Below are positions 5,487-13,079 of a stretch of DNA of 13,606 nt, one piece after another. A program made the translations under genes and the position numbers. The DNA comes from an uncultured bacterium (GTDB lineage: Bacteria; Acidobacteriota; Thermoanaerobaculia; Multivoradales; JAHEKO01), in contig CALILB010000385.1 in assembly GCA_938016625.1 (NCBI GenBank), forward strand, positions 1 through 13,606. The letters run 5' to 3'. The first letter of the stretch is position 1. The number at the start of each line of letters is the position of its first letter. The notes below the pieces were generated by a model, which searched no databases, was not told where the DNA came from, and saw only the letters and a list, made by a program, of their open reading frames with translations.

Positions 5487-5523
5487 TGACAATCGATGTC
5501 AGACTCATTCCGGCGAAATGACA
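5487..5523. promoter_or_regulatory. Candidate enhancer sites for a sigma-54 activator
   Basis: TGACA-ATCGA-TGTCA (5487-5501) is an inverted pair of TGTCA half-sites, and a third copy, TGACA, lies at 5519-5523. The pair is centred about 84 bp upstream of the expected pilin transcription start, the usual distance for enhancer-binding activators. The TGTC core resembles the half-site reported for PilR. Assignment to a regulator is inference. Confidence 0.35.
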
Positions 5524-5672
5524 CCTCCCGCTCACTTTAGGGGGGAAACAGGGCCTAGTCAGTGGCATTCCTCACTATTATGGGGTCTCGGTTCCCGGTT
5601 TGTACTACGATGCGGGCCGATGAGCCCATCCGTCGGGATGCGGGGACTGTCTTGGACGGGATTGGTCGAGAA

Positions 5673-8546
5673 ATGAGCTCTCTGGCAAACAAAGTGAGAA
5701 ATTTGTGGTGGATTCTCCTGTGGGGAATCTTCGCACCAGCCATTTTTGGTCAAGGGATCTCCCACCTGGAGTTCCTGGGTGAGGCCCGTCTGCAGCCGAT
5801 GCAGCTGTTCAGAGGTACCGTCGTGGGTGGCCTGTCGGGAATTGCCTACGACAGGGAGCGGCTCCAGTTCTATGCCATATCGGACGATCAGGGTGTGCTG
5901 AGCCCTCCGCGACTCTTTACGCTCGAGATCGACCTCGAGGGTGGCGTGCTGAACCCGGACGGCGTGATCCTCACCCAGGTAACCGAGTTGCTCACCAGAG
6001 GCGGCATGCCGATGGCCACCTACCAGGTGGACGGCGAGGGCATCGTCCTCACCGACGACGGGTCTCTCCTGGTCTCGTCCGAGGGCAATGTCGACCGGGG
6101 GGTGGATCCGTTTGTCCACGAGTACGCCCGGGACGGGACCCTCAAACGAAAGATTGCCCTGCCCAGGAAGATACTGCCCGACGACACCGGAAGAAGGGGG
6201 ATAAGGAACAATCTGGGACTCGAAAGCCTGACTCTGGCACCAGGAGGCCGGGTTCTGTTTACAGCGGTCGAGAACGCGGTCGTGCAAGATGGGCCGGAGG
6301 CGGATCTCGAACAGAAGAGCCCGGCCCGCATCCTGAAAATCGATCTCGAGCGGGGCCGGGTGGTGGCCGAGTACCTCTACTGGGTGGAGCCGATACCTAC
6401 GGACTCGACGCGCGAGAACGGGTTCAAGAACAACGGTCTGGTGGAGCTGCTGGCGCTCGATGAGGAGACCCTGCTTGCCCTGGAGAGATCCTTTGCGGCG
6501 GGTGTCGGCAACTCGATCCGCCTGTACCGGATAGATCTGAGTGCAGCCGCCGATATCCGAGGCATCAAACGGCTCGATGGCGTGGATCTCGAGACCATCA
6601 CGCCGGTGGAGAAGGTGCTGTTGCTCGACCTCGACGAGCTGGCGACCAGACTCGACAACGTCGAAGGGATGGCCTTTGGACCGGTGCTTACGGACGGCAG
6701 GCGCACTCTGCTGCTGATCAGCGATGACAATTTCAACCGTGCCGGCCAGGTGACCCAGGTTCTGGCCTTTGCGGTCGGTGACGAGCGGGCGAGCATTCAG
6801 CAGATCCAAGGGCGTGGGCACTCATCACCGATGGTGGATGACTGGTTGTGGGATGTCGAAGGGGTGGTCACGGCGGTGGCTGGAGCCGGCGACGAACGGA
6901 GCTTCTGGCTCCAGTCGACAGCCCCGGATGGTGATCCGGACACCTCGGATGGCCTTTTTGTCGCCGTTGTCAGTGGCGCGCCCGATATCGCGGTCGGTGA
7001 CACCGTGGCGGTCGATGGCCGGGTGGAGGAGTGGGGTGTTGGAGGCGGTCTCACGGTCACCCGGCTGTTGGCAAAGGGAGTCCGGGTTCTCTCCCAGGGT
7101 GACCCTCTGCCTCGGCCGGTTCGTCTCGGTCTCGGGGGACGGCTGCCGCCCGGAGAAGTGATCGAGGACGACGGGCTGCAATTTTTCGAGCCGGAGTTCG
7201 ACGGTCTCGACTTCTACGAGAGCCTCGAGGGGATGCTGGTGGAGATTGCCGAGCCGGTGGTCGTCGGACCAACATCGTCCTATGGCGAGATCGTGGTGGT
7301 CGGTGATGCGGGTGGTTCGGCATCTCCGCGCAGCACCGGTGGAGGTCTGGTCATCCGTCCCGGAGACGCCAATCCGGAACGTCTGGTGGTGAGCTCGCGT
7401 CTGTTGACCAAAGCCCCGGCTGTCGACACCGGCAGTCGATTCAGCGCCCCAATCGGCGGCGTGCTGGACTACGGCTTTGGTCAATACCTGGTGCTGGCCA
7501 CCCAGCCGCTGCCGCCTGCTGAATCGACGGCGCCGGCCAGGGAGACGAGCGGGCTCCGCGGCGACGGCTCTCGTCTGACTCTGGCGACATACAACCTGGC
7601 CAATCTGGACGCGGGTGACGCCGAGGAGAGATTCACGCGGCTGGCAGAAACGATCGTGGACAACCTGGCCAGCCCCGACATACTGGCCCTCCAGGAGATC
7701 CAGGACAACAGCGGCCCGGCCGATGACGGTGTGGTGGCGGCCGATCAGACCCTTGCTCGGCTGATCGACGCCATCGCGGCCGCCGGTGGACCTCGCTATG
7801 AGTACTCCCAGGTCGATCCGGTGGATGGAGAGGATGGCGGGCAGCCGGGTGGCAACATCCGGGTCGGCTTCCTCTACCATCCCGCGCGGGTCGGGCTGGT
7901 CGAGCGGGGGACCGGAGATCCCCGGAGTGCAACCCATGTCGAGACCGGCGCGGACGGTCCCCGGCTGAGCGCCAGCCCCGGCAGGATTGCCCCCGAGGAC
8001 CCGGCCTTTGCCGGCGATCCCGAGATGGGGCTGGAAGGCGCGCGCAAATCCCTGGCGGCGGAGTTCGTGTTTCAAGGTAACCGCCTGCTGGTCATCAACA
8101 ACCACTGGAAATCGAAAAGGGGTGACGACCCGCTGATGGGCGCCAGCCAACCCCCGTTGGCGAGGACCGAAAGCCAGCGCTCTCGGCAGGCGACGGTCAT
8201 CAGGGAGTTTGCCGACGAGTGGCTGGCTCACGATCCCGCTGCCTACGTGGTGGTCCTGGGGGATCTCAACGAGCTGGTCGAGCGGTCTCCGATGCTGGTG
8301 CTGACGGCTACCGGTCTGGTCGATCTGGTGGCGGAGGTGCCGCCGGACGATCGCTACACTTTCATCTACCGTGGGAACTCACAGGTGCTGGACCACATCG
8401 TGGTGAGCGCCGGTCTGCGCCAGATGACCTCGCCACGGCTGGATATCGTGCATCTCAACGCCGACTACGCCGATGGGGACCGTGCCAGCGATCACGATCC
8501 GGTATTGGTCGAGCTCGATTTCAGCCGGGATACAGGAGAGCGATAA
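5673..8546 (+). CDS. Secreted phytase-like / YhcR OB-fold / EEP nuclease fusion
   Basis: The 957-residue protein starts with a signal peptide (KVR then WWILLWGIFAPAIFG, cleaved near 26). Residues about 30-370 resemble the 'esterase-like activity of phytase' beta-propeller: GGLSGIAYD, FYAISDD, DGEGIVL, NNGLVELLAL, NVEGMAF, LLISDDN. IQQIQGRGHSSP (from 375) opens a YhcR-type OB-fold as in ExeM-like extracellular nucleases, with SFWLQST and DTSDGLFVA. From about 635 comes a full endonuclease/exonuclease/phosphatase domain: ATYNLANL, LQEIQD (Glu675), NNHWKSK (His811), GDLNE (Asp864, Asn866) and SDHDP (Asp940, His941). It should cut extracellular DNA and perhaps organic phosphates. An upstream in-frame ATG at 5562 would bury the signal peptide behind 37 odd residues, so 5673 is preferred; the Shine-Dalgarno is weak. 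Confidence 0.85.
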   Translation: MSSLANKVRNLWWILLWGIFAPAIFGQGISHLEFLGEARLQPMQLFRGTVVGGLSGIAYDRERLQFYAISDDQGVLSPPRLFTLEIDLEGGVLNPDGVILTQVTELLTRGGMPMATYQVDGEGIVLTDDGSLLVSSEGNVDRGVDPFVHEYARDGTLKRKIALPRKILPDDTGRRGIRNNLGLESLTLAPGGRVLFTAVENAVVQDGPEADLEQKSPARILKIDLERGRVVAEYLYWVEPIPTDSTRENGFKNNGLVELLALDEETLLALERSFAAGVGNSIRLYRIDLSAAADIRGIKRLDGVDLETITPVEKVLLLDLDELATRLDNVEGMAFGPVLTDGRRTLLLISDDNFNRAGQVTQVLAFAVGDERASIQQIQGRGHSSPMVDDWLWDVEGVVTAVAGAGDERSFWLQSTAPDGDPDTSDGLFVAVVSGAPDIAVGDTVAVDGRVEEWGVGGGLTVTRLLAKGVRVLSQGDPLPRPVRLGLGGRLPPGEVIEDDGLQFFEPEFDGLDFYESLEGMLVEIAEPVVVGPTSSYGEIVVVGDAGGSASPRSTGGGLVIRPGDANPERLVVSSRLLTKAPAVDTGSRFSAPIGGVLDYGFGQYLVLATQPLPPAESTAPARETSGLRGDGSRLTLATYNLANLDAGDAEERFTRLAETIVDNLASPDILALQEIQDNSGPADDGVVAADQTLARLIDAIAAAGGPRYEYSQVDPVDGEDGGQPGGNIRVGFLYHPARVGLVERGTGDPRSATHVETGADGPRLSASPGRIAPEDPAFAGDPEMGLEGARKSLAAEFVFQGNRLLVINNHWKSKRGDDPLMGASQPPLARTESQRSRQATVIREFADEWLAHDPAAYVVVLGDLNELVERSPMLVLTATGLVDLVAEVPPDDRYTFIYRGNSQVLDHIVVSAGLRQMTSPRLDIVHLNADYADGDRASDHDPVLVELDFSRDTGER

Positions 8547-8553
8547 GGGGCTG

Positions 8554-9981
8554 CTAGTCCTCGACGAGATCTCGGGCAAAACGGACAAAGGCCCAGACGT
8601 CGTCGAAATTGGATACCACTCCCACCGACACACGGACGGCACCGGTGCTCTTGCCGTCGATACAGTGACGAAAGTCCTCGTAGGTCATCTCGCCCTCGGC
8701 GCTGGTAAAGCACGAGACCAGCTCGCTCTTGGACAGCCCCAGGGCCATCTCTCCCGCACCGGGGTTGCAGAAACAACCTGTACGCAGCGAGATCTGCCGC
8801 CGATTCGCTTTCTCTTCGACGAGCTCGTGGTCGATCACCTGTCCCGAACGGTCGAAGAAGTTGAAGGTCACGGTGCCCCCCCGGCCTCGGGTCTCGGCTG
8901 GTCCATAGAGGTGGACCAGGGGGCGTCCATTGCCGTGGTGCAGGGCCAGCAGGCTGTCGATCAGCCAGCCGGTGAGGCACTTGACCCGCGAGTTGATGAT
9001 CTCGAGACCGATCGAGTCGAGAAAATCGAGACCGTGATCGACAGCGGGAATATTGGCGTAGTCCAGGGTCCCGTCCTCGAAGGCCTCCTCGCCGGCCGCC
9101 AGATAGTGGCGATCGGCCTGAACCGAGGCGACGGTGATCGTGCCTCCCGCAAACCAGGGGCGGTGCAGCTTTGCCAAAGCCGGCCAGCGGGCGATCATGG
9201 CGCCCACTCCGGTGGGGTAGCCGAACATTTTGTAGAACGAGAGCGCCACATAGTCGGGACGACAGCGGGAGAGGTCGAGCCGGTTGGTGGGGACAAAAGC
9301 CGCCGCATCCAGCAGCACGTTCCAACCCTTGGCCTGCGCCCGGTCGATCCACTCCAGGGGGTGCTGCACACCCGAGAAGTTCGACTGAGCCGGATAGGCG
9401 AACAGGTTGTTGCCATCGGGTCGACCCCGGTCCAGCTGTGCGTCGAGGACCGATTCGTCGACCCGCATGTCCGGTGGAGAGACCGGGATATAGGTCGTCT
9501 CGGCACCATGTACCCGGTCGAACTCCCGGATCCCATTGACCGAGTTGTGGTTGTCGAAAGTCAGGAGAAACTGGTCTCCCGGCTCGAACGGGTAGGACTC
9601 GCCAATCAACTTGAGCGCATGGCTGGCATTGGCAGTAAAGATGACGCCGTACTCGTCGGGTGAGGCGTTGAAGAAGGCGAGGACGCGCCGCCGGCAGCGG
9701 GCTACGAGATCGGTGGTACCGAGCGATGTCGGGTTTGTCGAGTGGGGATTGCCAAAGACGCTCGTCCGCAGCAGCTCCATGTGCCGGAGAATCTGCGAGT
9801 CGGCATAAAGCCCGCCGCCGGTGTAGTCCAGATAGACGTGTCCCTGATCGTCCAGACGGGCGAAATCACGGGCCCGAAGCGCGTCCAGAGCCCTGGTCTC
9901 CTCGAAGTGGGGATAGGACGCCAGAAAGGCGGCCAAAGCCTCTTTCTTGTCGAGATCGCGTGCGGATGCCAGGTCGGTCAT
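8554..9981 (-). CDS. Class V PLP enzyme, molybdenum-cofactor-sulfurase-like cysteine desulfurase
   Basis: The 475-residue protein follows the sulfurase domain of MOCOS/ABA3 closely. VYLDYTGGGLY (49-59), FGNPHSTNPTS (76-86) and DNHNSVNGIREF (143-154) with the PLP-stacking His145 come first. Asp225 in LLDAAAFVPTNRLDLS and the PLP Lys251 in ALSFYKMFGYPTGVGAM follow. RTGCFCNPGA (400-409) has Cys403 and Cys405, where the family carries the persulfide cysteine. It should abstract sulfur from cysteine or act as a C-S lyase. No MOSC domain is attached. It is divergent from a hydrolase-EgtB operon, so an EgtE-like C-S lyase role is possible but unproven. GGGGG lies about 9 nt before the ATG, next to a hairpin. 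Its stop lies 7 bp from the convergent nuclease stop. Confidence 0.85.
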   Translation of the reverse strand: MTDLASARDLDKKEALAAFLASYPHFEETRALDALRARDFARLDDQGHVYLDYTGGGLYADSQILRHMELLRTSVFGNPHSTNPTSLGTTDLVARCRRRVLAFFNASPDEYGVIFTANASHALKLIGESYPFEPGDQFLLTFDNHNSVNGIREFDRVHGAETTYIPVSPPDMRVDESVLDAQLDRGRPDGNNLFAYPAQSNFSGVQHPLEWIDRAQAKGWNVLLDAAAFVPTNRLDLSRCRPDYVALSFYKMFGYPTGVGAMIARWPALAKLHRPWFAGGTITVASVQADRHYLAAGEEAFEDGTLDYANIPAVDHGLDFLDSIGLEIINSRVKCLTGWLIDSLLALHHGNGRPLVHLYGPAETRGRGGTVTFNFFDRSGQVIDHELVEEKANRRQISLRTGCFCNPGAGEMALGLSKSELVSCFTSAEGEMTYEDFRHCIDGKSTGAVRVSVGVVSNFDDVWAFVRFARDLVED

Positions 9982-9993
9982 GGTTGAGAACCC

Positions 9994-10009
9994 CCGGCTT
10001 CCCAGCCGG
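9994..10009 (-). promoter_or_regulatory. Leader hairpin beside the ribosome-binding site of the PLP enzyme gene
   Basis: On the minus strand CCGGCT-GGGA-AGCCGG forms a perfect 6-bp stem with a 4-nt loop. The GGGGG that serves as Shine-Dalgarno overlaps its 3' base. Folding could limit ribosome access. The hairpin is seen; a regulatory role is inference. Confidence 0.35.
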
Positions 10010-10021
10010 CTGCAGATGACG

Positions 10022-10051
10022 AGCCTACCCGATGCGGTCGGGTTCGTTCAA
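10022..10051 (-). promoter_or_regulatory. Possible promoter of the PLP enzyme gene
   Basis: The minus strand has TTGAAC (10051-10046), an 18-bp spacer and TAGGCT (10027-10022). The -35 is fair and the -10 poor. The spacer includes a palindrome, ACCCGA-TGCGG-TCGGGT (10027-10043), that could be an operator. The leader would be about 35 nt. Confidence 0.3.
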
Positions 10052-10067
10052 CGGCTGACCGGCGGCA

Positions 10068-10093
10068 GGCCAAGCACTGATTGGCCGATTTTT
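10068..10093 (+). terminator. Intrinsic-terminator-like hairpin in the divergent region
   Basis: GGCCAA-GCACTGA-TTGGCC (10068-10086) is followed by GATTTTT, which gives a 6-bp stem with a five-T run on the plus strand. No plus-strand gene precedes it, since the region is between divergent genes. It could insulate the downstream promoter from antisense read-through or end a short RNA. The stem is short. Confidence 0.35.
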
Positions 10094-10100
10094 CGAGGGT

Positions 10101-10128
10101 GTGCCCGTGGGCACCGAGGACGTATAAT
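10101..10128 (+). promoter_or_regulatory. Promoter of the hydrolase-egtB operon with palindromic operator
   Basis: TATAAT at 10123-10128 is a perfect -10. No good -35 is present; instead a palindrome, GTGCCC-GT-GGGCAC (10101-10114), occupies the -35 and spacer region. This suggests control by a dimeric regulator. Transcription would begin near 10135, giving a leader of about 53 nt. Confidence 0.45.
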
Positions 10129-10187
10129 CCGTCTCGACGCCCGGTCGCCTTCCGGGCTCGAGGCCGCGGGTCGCCCCCGCCGATGGC

Positions 10188-11432
10188 ATGACGACAGCCC
10201 CCCCCACCCAAAGCAAACTCGAAAGCAAGGCAGAGCCCTCTCCACCCGATCGACCGAGCGCCGGCTCCAAAGAGACCGGAGGTATCGATCTCGCCCGTGT
10301 ACCGCGAGAGCTGGGCCGGCTGGTGGGAAACGATGAGACCGGGCCGACGCTGATCTGTCTGGCCGGGCTCCACGGCAACGAGCCGGCCGGCCTGAGTGCC
10401 TTTGTGCGCGTGCAGGAGCGATTGACGAGCGAGCCCGAGGGACTGCAAGGACACCTTGTCGGACTGACCGGGAATCGAGGGGCATTGGCCAAGAACCGCC
10501 GGTATCTTGTCCACGATCTCAATCGCATCTGGAATCGTGATCGAGTCGCGGCGCTGCGCTCGACACCGGTGCCGGTCGAAGCCGAGGATCAGGAGCTGCG
10601 CGAGCTCGACTATGCGCTGCAGAGCGTCCTCGACGAAGCTCGGGGGCGGGTGTATCTGCTCGATCTGCACACCACATCCGGTCCGGGGGGTGCTTTTGCC
10701 ATCCTCGATGACACGCTGCCAAATCGCGAGATCGCCATGGATTTCCCGGTTCCTCTGGTCCTCGGACTGGAAGAGGAGTTGGGAGGGACTCTAGCCGCCT
10801 ATTGCACCGCGCTGGGCATCACGGTGGTCGGCTTCGAGGCGGGGATGCACGACGATCCGCTGGCGGTGGAGCAGGCGGAAGCGGCCATCTGGATCGCCTT
10901 GGATTCATGCGGCGCCCTGCAGCCTGGATCGCGGCTCGAGGTCGAACAAGCCCACGAGGTACTGGCAGCCAGAAACGGAGTGAGCTCCAGGATCGTCGAA
11001 GTCCGCTTCCGGCATCACATCGATAGACAGGACGGGTTCGAAATGCGACCCGACCTGTCCAGCTTTCGACCGGTGGAAGCGGGTGAGGTGCTGGCCTCGT
11101 CGAGCTCGGGGCCGATAACCGCACCCCACTCGGGTCTGCTGCTGATGCCCCTCTATCAAGATCAGGGTGAGGATGGATTCTTCATCGTAAGCGAGGTCCA
11201 ACCGGTCTGGCTCTCGGTGTCGAAGGTGCTTCGGGGACTTGGAATGGAGAAGTTCCTCCATCTTCTTCCCGGTGTCCGTCGCCATCCCGAGTTACCCGGC
11301 AGCTTTATCGTCGATCGGCGTTATGCGCGTTGGCTGGCGCGTCAGATGTTCCATCTCCTCGGCTTCAGACGGGTCGGAAGGCAAGGACGGACGTTGGTGA
11401 TGTCCCGGCGAAAGGACCAGGCCGCGCGATAG
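10188..11432 (+). CDS. Succinylglutamate desuccinylase/aspartoacylase family zinc hydrolase
   Basis: The 414-residue protein has the M14-type zinc site of the AstE/AspA family. GLHGNEPAG (60-68) carries ligands His62 and Glu65, GNRGAL (95-100) and HDLNRIWN (109-116) bind the substrate, DLHTTSG (159-165) supplies the third ligand His161, and VGFEAGMHD (214-222) has the likely catalytic Glu217. It should cleave an N-acyl or amide bond of a small amino-acid derivative. The first 40 residues are polar, Pro- and Ser-rich, with no signal peptide, so the enzyme is cytoplasmic. The C-terminal 170 residues form the usual beta-rich extension. egtB begins 8 bp after its stop, implying a shared transcript. 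No Shine-Dalgarno precedes the ATG. Substrate is unknown; a role beside EgtB is inferred from position. Confidence 0.85.
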   Translation: MTTAPPTQSKLESKAEPSPPDRPSAGSKETGGIDLARVPRELGRLVGNDETGPTLICLAGLHGNEPAGLSAFVRVQERLTSEPEGLQGHLVGLTGNRGALAKNRRYLVHDLNRIWNRDRVAALRSTPVPVEAEDQELRELDYALQSVLDEARGRVYLLDLHTTSGPGGAFAILDDTLPNREIAMDFPVPLVLGLEEELGGTLAAYCTALGITVVGFEAGMHDDPLAVEQAEAAIWIALDSCGALQPGSRLEVEQAHEVLAARNGVSSRIVEVRFRHHIDRQDGFEMRPDLSSFRPVEAGEVLASSSSGPITAPHSGLLLMPLYQDQGEDGFFIVSEVQPVWLSVSKVLRGLGMEKFLHLLPGVRRHPELPGSFIVDRRYARWLARQMFHLLGFRRVGRQGRTLVMSRRKDQAAR

Positions 11433-11440
11433 GAGAGATC

Positions 11441-12769
11441 ATGGGCGGCATGGAAACAAGGTTTGGGCCTCTGACCACCCTCGAGCCTCGAGCGGTCGCT
11501 GAGCGGCTCGAAGCGGTCCGCGAGCGCACTCTGAGCCTGATTGCCGGTCTCGACTGGGAAACGCTGCGCCGCCAACACATCCCGATTCTGAGTCCGATGG
11601 TCTGGGATCTGGGGCATATCGGGTTCTTTGAAGAGGATTGGCTGGTAGGGCGCCTGGGCACCCTCGAGCCCATCGAATCGGATTTCAAACAGATGTTCGA
11701 CGCTACCCTCAACCCGCGCCCGACACGAGAGAAGCTGCCGCTGCCGACAGGTCGCGAGCTGTTCGAATATCTGGGTCGCGTCCGGCGACGCACGCTCCGC
11801 ATCATGGGCAGCCCGGAAGCCCAGGGGGAGCCGGAGCTGGTGGCCGATGGTTTTGTCTACGAAATGGTGGCCGAGCACGAAGAGCAACATCAGGAGACGA
11901 TCCTGCAACTTCTCCAGACGTTGAGCGACCCGGCCTATGTGCCCGCTCAACGTCGGCAGCTTCCTCCCGGGTCCCCCTTGGAGCCGGAGATGATCGAGAT
12001 CCCCGGAGGACCCTCCCTCATGGGCTGGTCGGGCCGAGGTTTTTCGTACGACAACGAAGAGGAACAGCACGAGGTGGCGGTGCCCACGTTCTTGATCGAT
12101 AGGACACCGGTAACCTGTGGTGAGTATCTGACGTTTGTCGAAGAGGGCGGCTACGACCGACGCGACCTTTGGTCGGACGAAGGCTGGCAGTGGAAGCTCG
12201 AGACCGGAGCCGAGGCGCCGGGGAACTGGAGCAAACGGGACGGCAAGTGGGAAGTCAAGTTCATGGAACAGGTTGTTCCTCTGCCCAAAAGGAAGCCGGT
12301 TGTACATGTCTGTTTCTACGAGGCCGACGCCTATGCGCGCTACGCCGGCAAACGACTCCCCACCGAAGCGGAGTGGGAGAAAGCGGCGCTCTGGGACGAA
12401 GCCGCCGGGATCCAGCGGGCCTTCCCCTGGGGCGATGAGCCCCCTTCACAGGAGCGTGCCAACCTCGACCAGCTGGCGTTCGAGCCGGCCGACGTGGGCG
12501 CGTATCCCCTCGGTGTCAGTGCCTACGGACTCCACCAGATGACGGGAGACGTCTGGGAGTGGACATCTTCGTTTTTTGGGGCCTATCCGGGCTTCGAGGC
12601 CTTCCCTTACCGGGAGTATTCGGAGATCTTTTTTGGCAGCGATTATCGGGTGCTGCGTGGTGGGTCGTGGGCCACCCGGCCGGCAGTGGCCCGCGGCACG
12701 TTTCGCAACTGGGACTATCCGATCCGCCGGCAAATATTTGCCGGATTCCGCTGCGCCTCCGACGCCTGA
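11441..12769 (+). CDS. egtB: EgtB-type ergothioneine biosynthesis sulfoxide synthase
   Basis: The 442-residue protein joins an N-terminal DinB-like four-helix domain to a C-terminal formylglycine-generating-enzyme-like domain, the EgtB layout. The iron ligands are visible: His59 in MVWDLGHIGFFEEDW and His146/His150 in AEHEEQHQET. The second domain has IPGGPSLMG (187-195), RTPVTCGEYLTFVEEGGY, KRLPTEAEWEKAA (304-316), GDVWEWT (369-375), RVLRGGSWATRP and a GFR ending. EgtB joins a cysteine or gamma-glutamylcysteine thiol to trimethylhistidine using O2. The methyltransferase EgtD is not in the window. The start is clear: AGGAG at 11431-11435 with 5-nt spacing, overlapping the stop of the preceding hydrolase. 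Related EgtB-like enzymes (OvoA, SenA) differ in partners, so the exact product is open. Confidence 0.85.
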   Translation: MGGMETRFGPLTTLEPRAVAERLEAVRERTLSLIAGLDWETLRRQHIPILSPMVWDLGHIGFFEEDWLVGRLGTLEPIESDFKQMFDATLNPRPTREKLPLPTGRELFEYLGRVRRRTLRIMGSPEAQGEPELVADGFVYEMVAEHEEQHQETILQLLQTLSDPAYVPAQRRQLPPGSPLEPEMIEIPGGPSLMGWSGRGFSYDNEEEQHEVAVPTFLIDRTPVTCGEYLTFVEEGGYDRRDLWSDEGWQWKLETGAEAPGNWSKRDGKWEVKFMEQVVPLPKRKPVVHVCFYEADAYARYAGKRLPTEAEWEKAALWDEAAGIQRAFPWGDEPPSQERANLDQLAFEPADVGAYPLGVSAYGLHQMTGDVWEWTSSFFGAYPGFEAFPYREYSEIFFGSDYRVLRGGSWATRPAVARGTFRNWDYPIRRQIFAGFRCASDA

Positions 12770-13079
12770 TGTCGTAGTCAGGGCCGATCCTGTGGTATCA
12801 TGAGCCTCGTGAAGTTGTGGTACCCCCATCCGAACCCCCCCTCCGAATTCTCTCGGCTCAGAGTTCTCTCCGCGCAGTGATTTTGACTCGGCGTTGCCAG
12901 CTCAGAAGTGGCGATCGCGGACTGCATCGACTGTCTGGCTTTCTCGCCTGACGGATAAAACCGTGTGAACCCTCTGACCAGCTCGATTTGGCGGTTGCCG
13001 CGACCCGCGGCCCACTGAGAGCGTGCCCGTGGCAACTGGACGGAGCTGAACCGACTGATCTGAAGAAAGGAGAAGCGAG
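12770..13079. other. infC leader region, non-coding, possibly structured
   Basis: This 310-bp stretch between egtB and infC holds no convincing gene; thrS, a frequent infC neighbour, is absent. No T-run terminator follows egtB. Near the 3' end, GTTGCC (12994-12999) can pair with GGCAAC (13031-13036). Between them CCGCG-ACC-CGCGG (12998-13010) and CCAC/GTGG (13012-13032) offer competing pairings, a compact structure about 30 nt before the ribosome-binding site. GATAAA at 12954-12959 and TATCAT at 12796-12801 are weak -10 candidates. A run of seven C is at 12835-12841. Confidence 0.4.

Larger units (their letters stand above)
5350..5672. other. Divergent intergenic region between pilin and phytase-nuclease genes
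   Basis: This 323-bp region contains the pilin leader, the sigma-54 promoter and its putative enhancer sites. A compound stem-loop, CTCC..CCGA-loop-TCGG-GGAG (about 5444-5472), lies between promoter and enhancer. On the plus strand I found no convincing promoter for the nuclease gene; TATTAT near 5575 has no matching -35. The 5562-5672 segment is open in the nuclease frame but looks like leader rather than coding. Confidence 0.45.

Noticed and set aside
5559..8231. Two long minus-strand open frames (5559-6821 and 6825-8231) opposite the phytase-nuclease gene
   Set aside because: They have no recognisable domains, no ribosome-binding sites and low-complexity composition. The plus strand encodes a signal peptide and intact nuclease motifs, so these are antisense shadows of GC-rich coding DNA.
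8473..9663. Plus-strand open frame of 396 codons opposite the PLP enzyme gene
   Set aside because: It is fully antisense to a protein with clear PLP-enzyme motifs, begins inside the nuclease gene and shows no family resemblance.
11342..12307. Minus-strand open frame of 321 codons opposite egtB
   Set aside because: It is antisense to conserved EgtB motifs and has no domain of its own.
12800..12880. 26-codon plus-strand open frame beginning ATGAGCCTC after egtB
   Set aside because: It has no ribosome-binding site, overlaps a possible -10 box and contains a seven-C run. Nothing supports translation.
10101..13032. Shared decamer GTGCCCGTGG at 10101-10110 and 13023-13032, suggesting a common regulator of egtB operon and infC
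   Set aside because: Only one copy is palindromic, and a single 10-bp match in about 13.6 kb of GC-rich sequence is not compelling.
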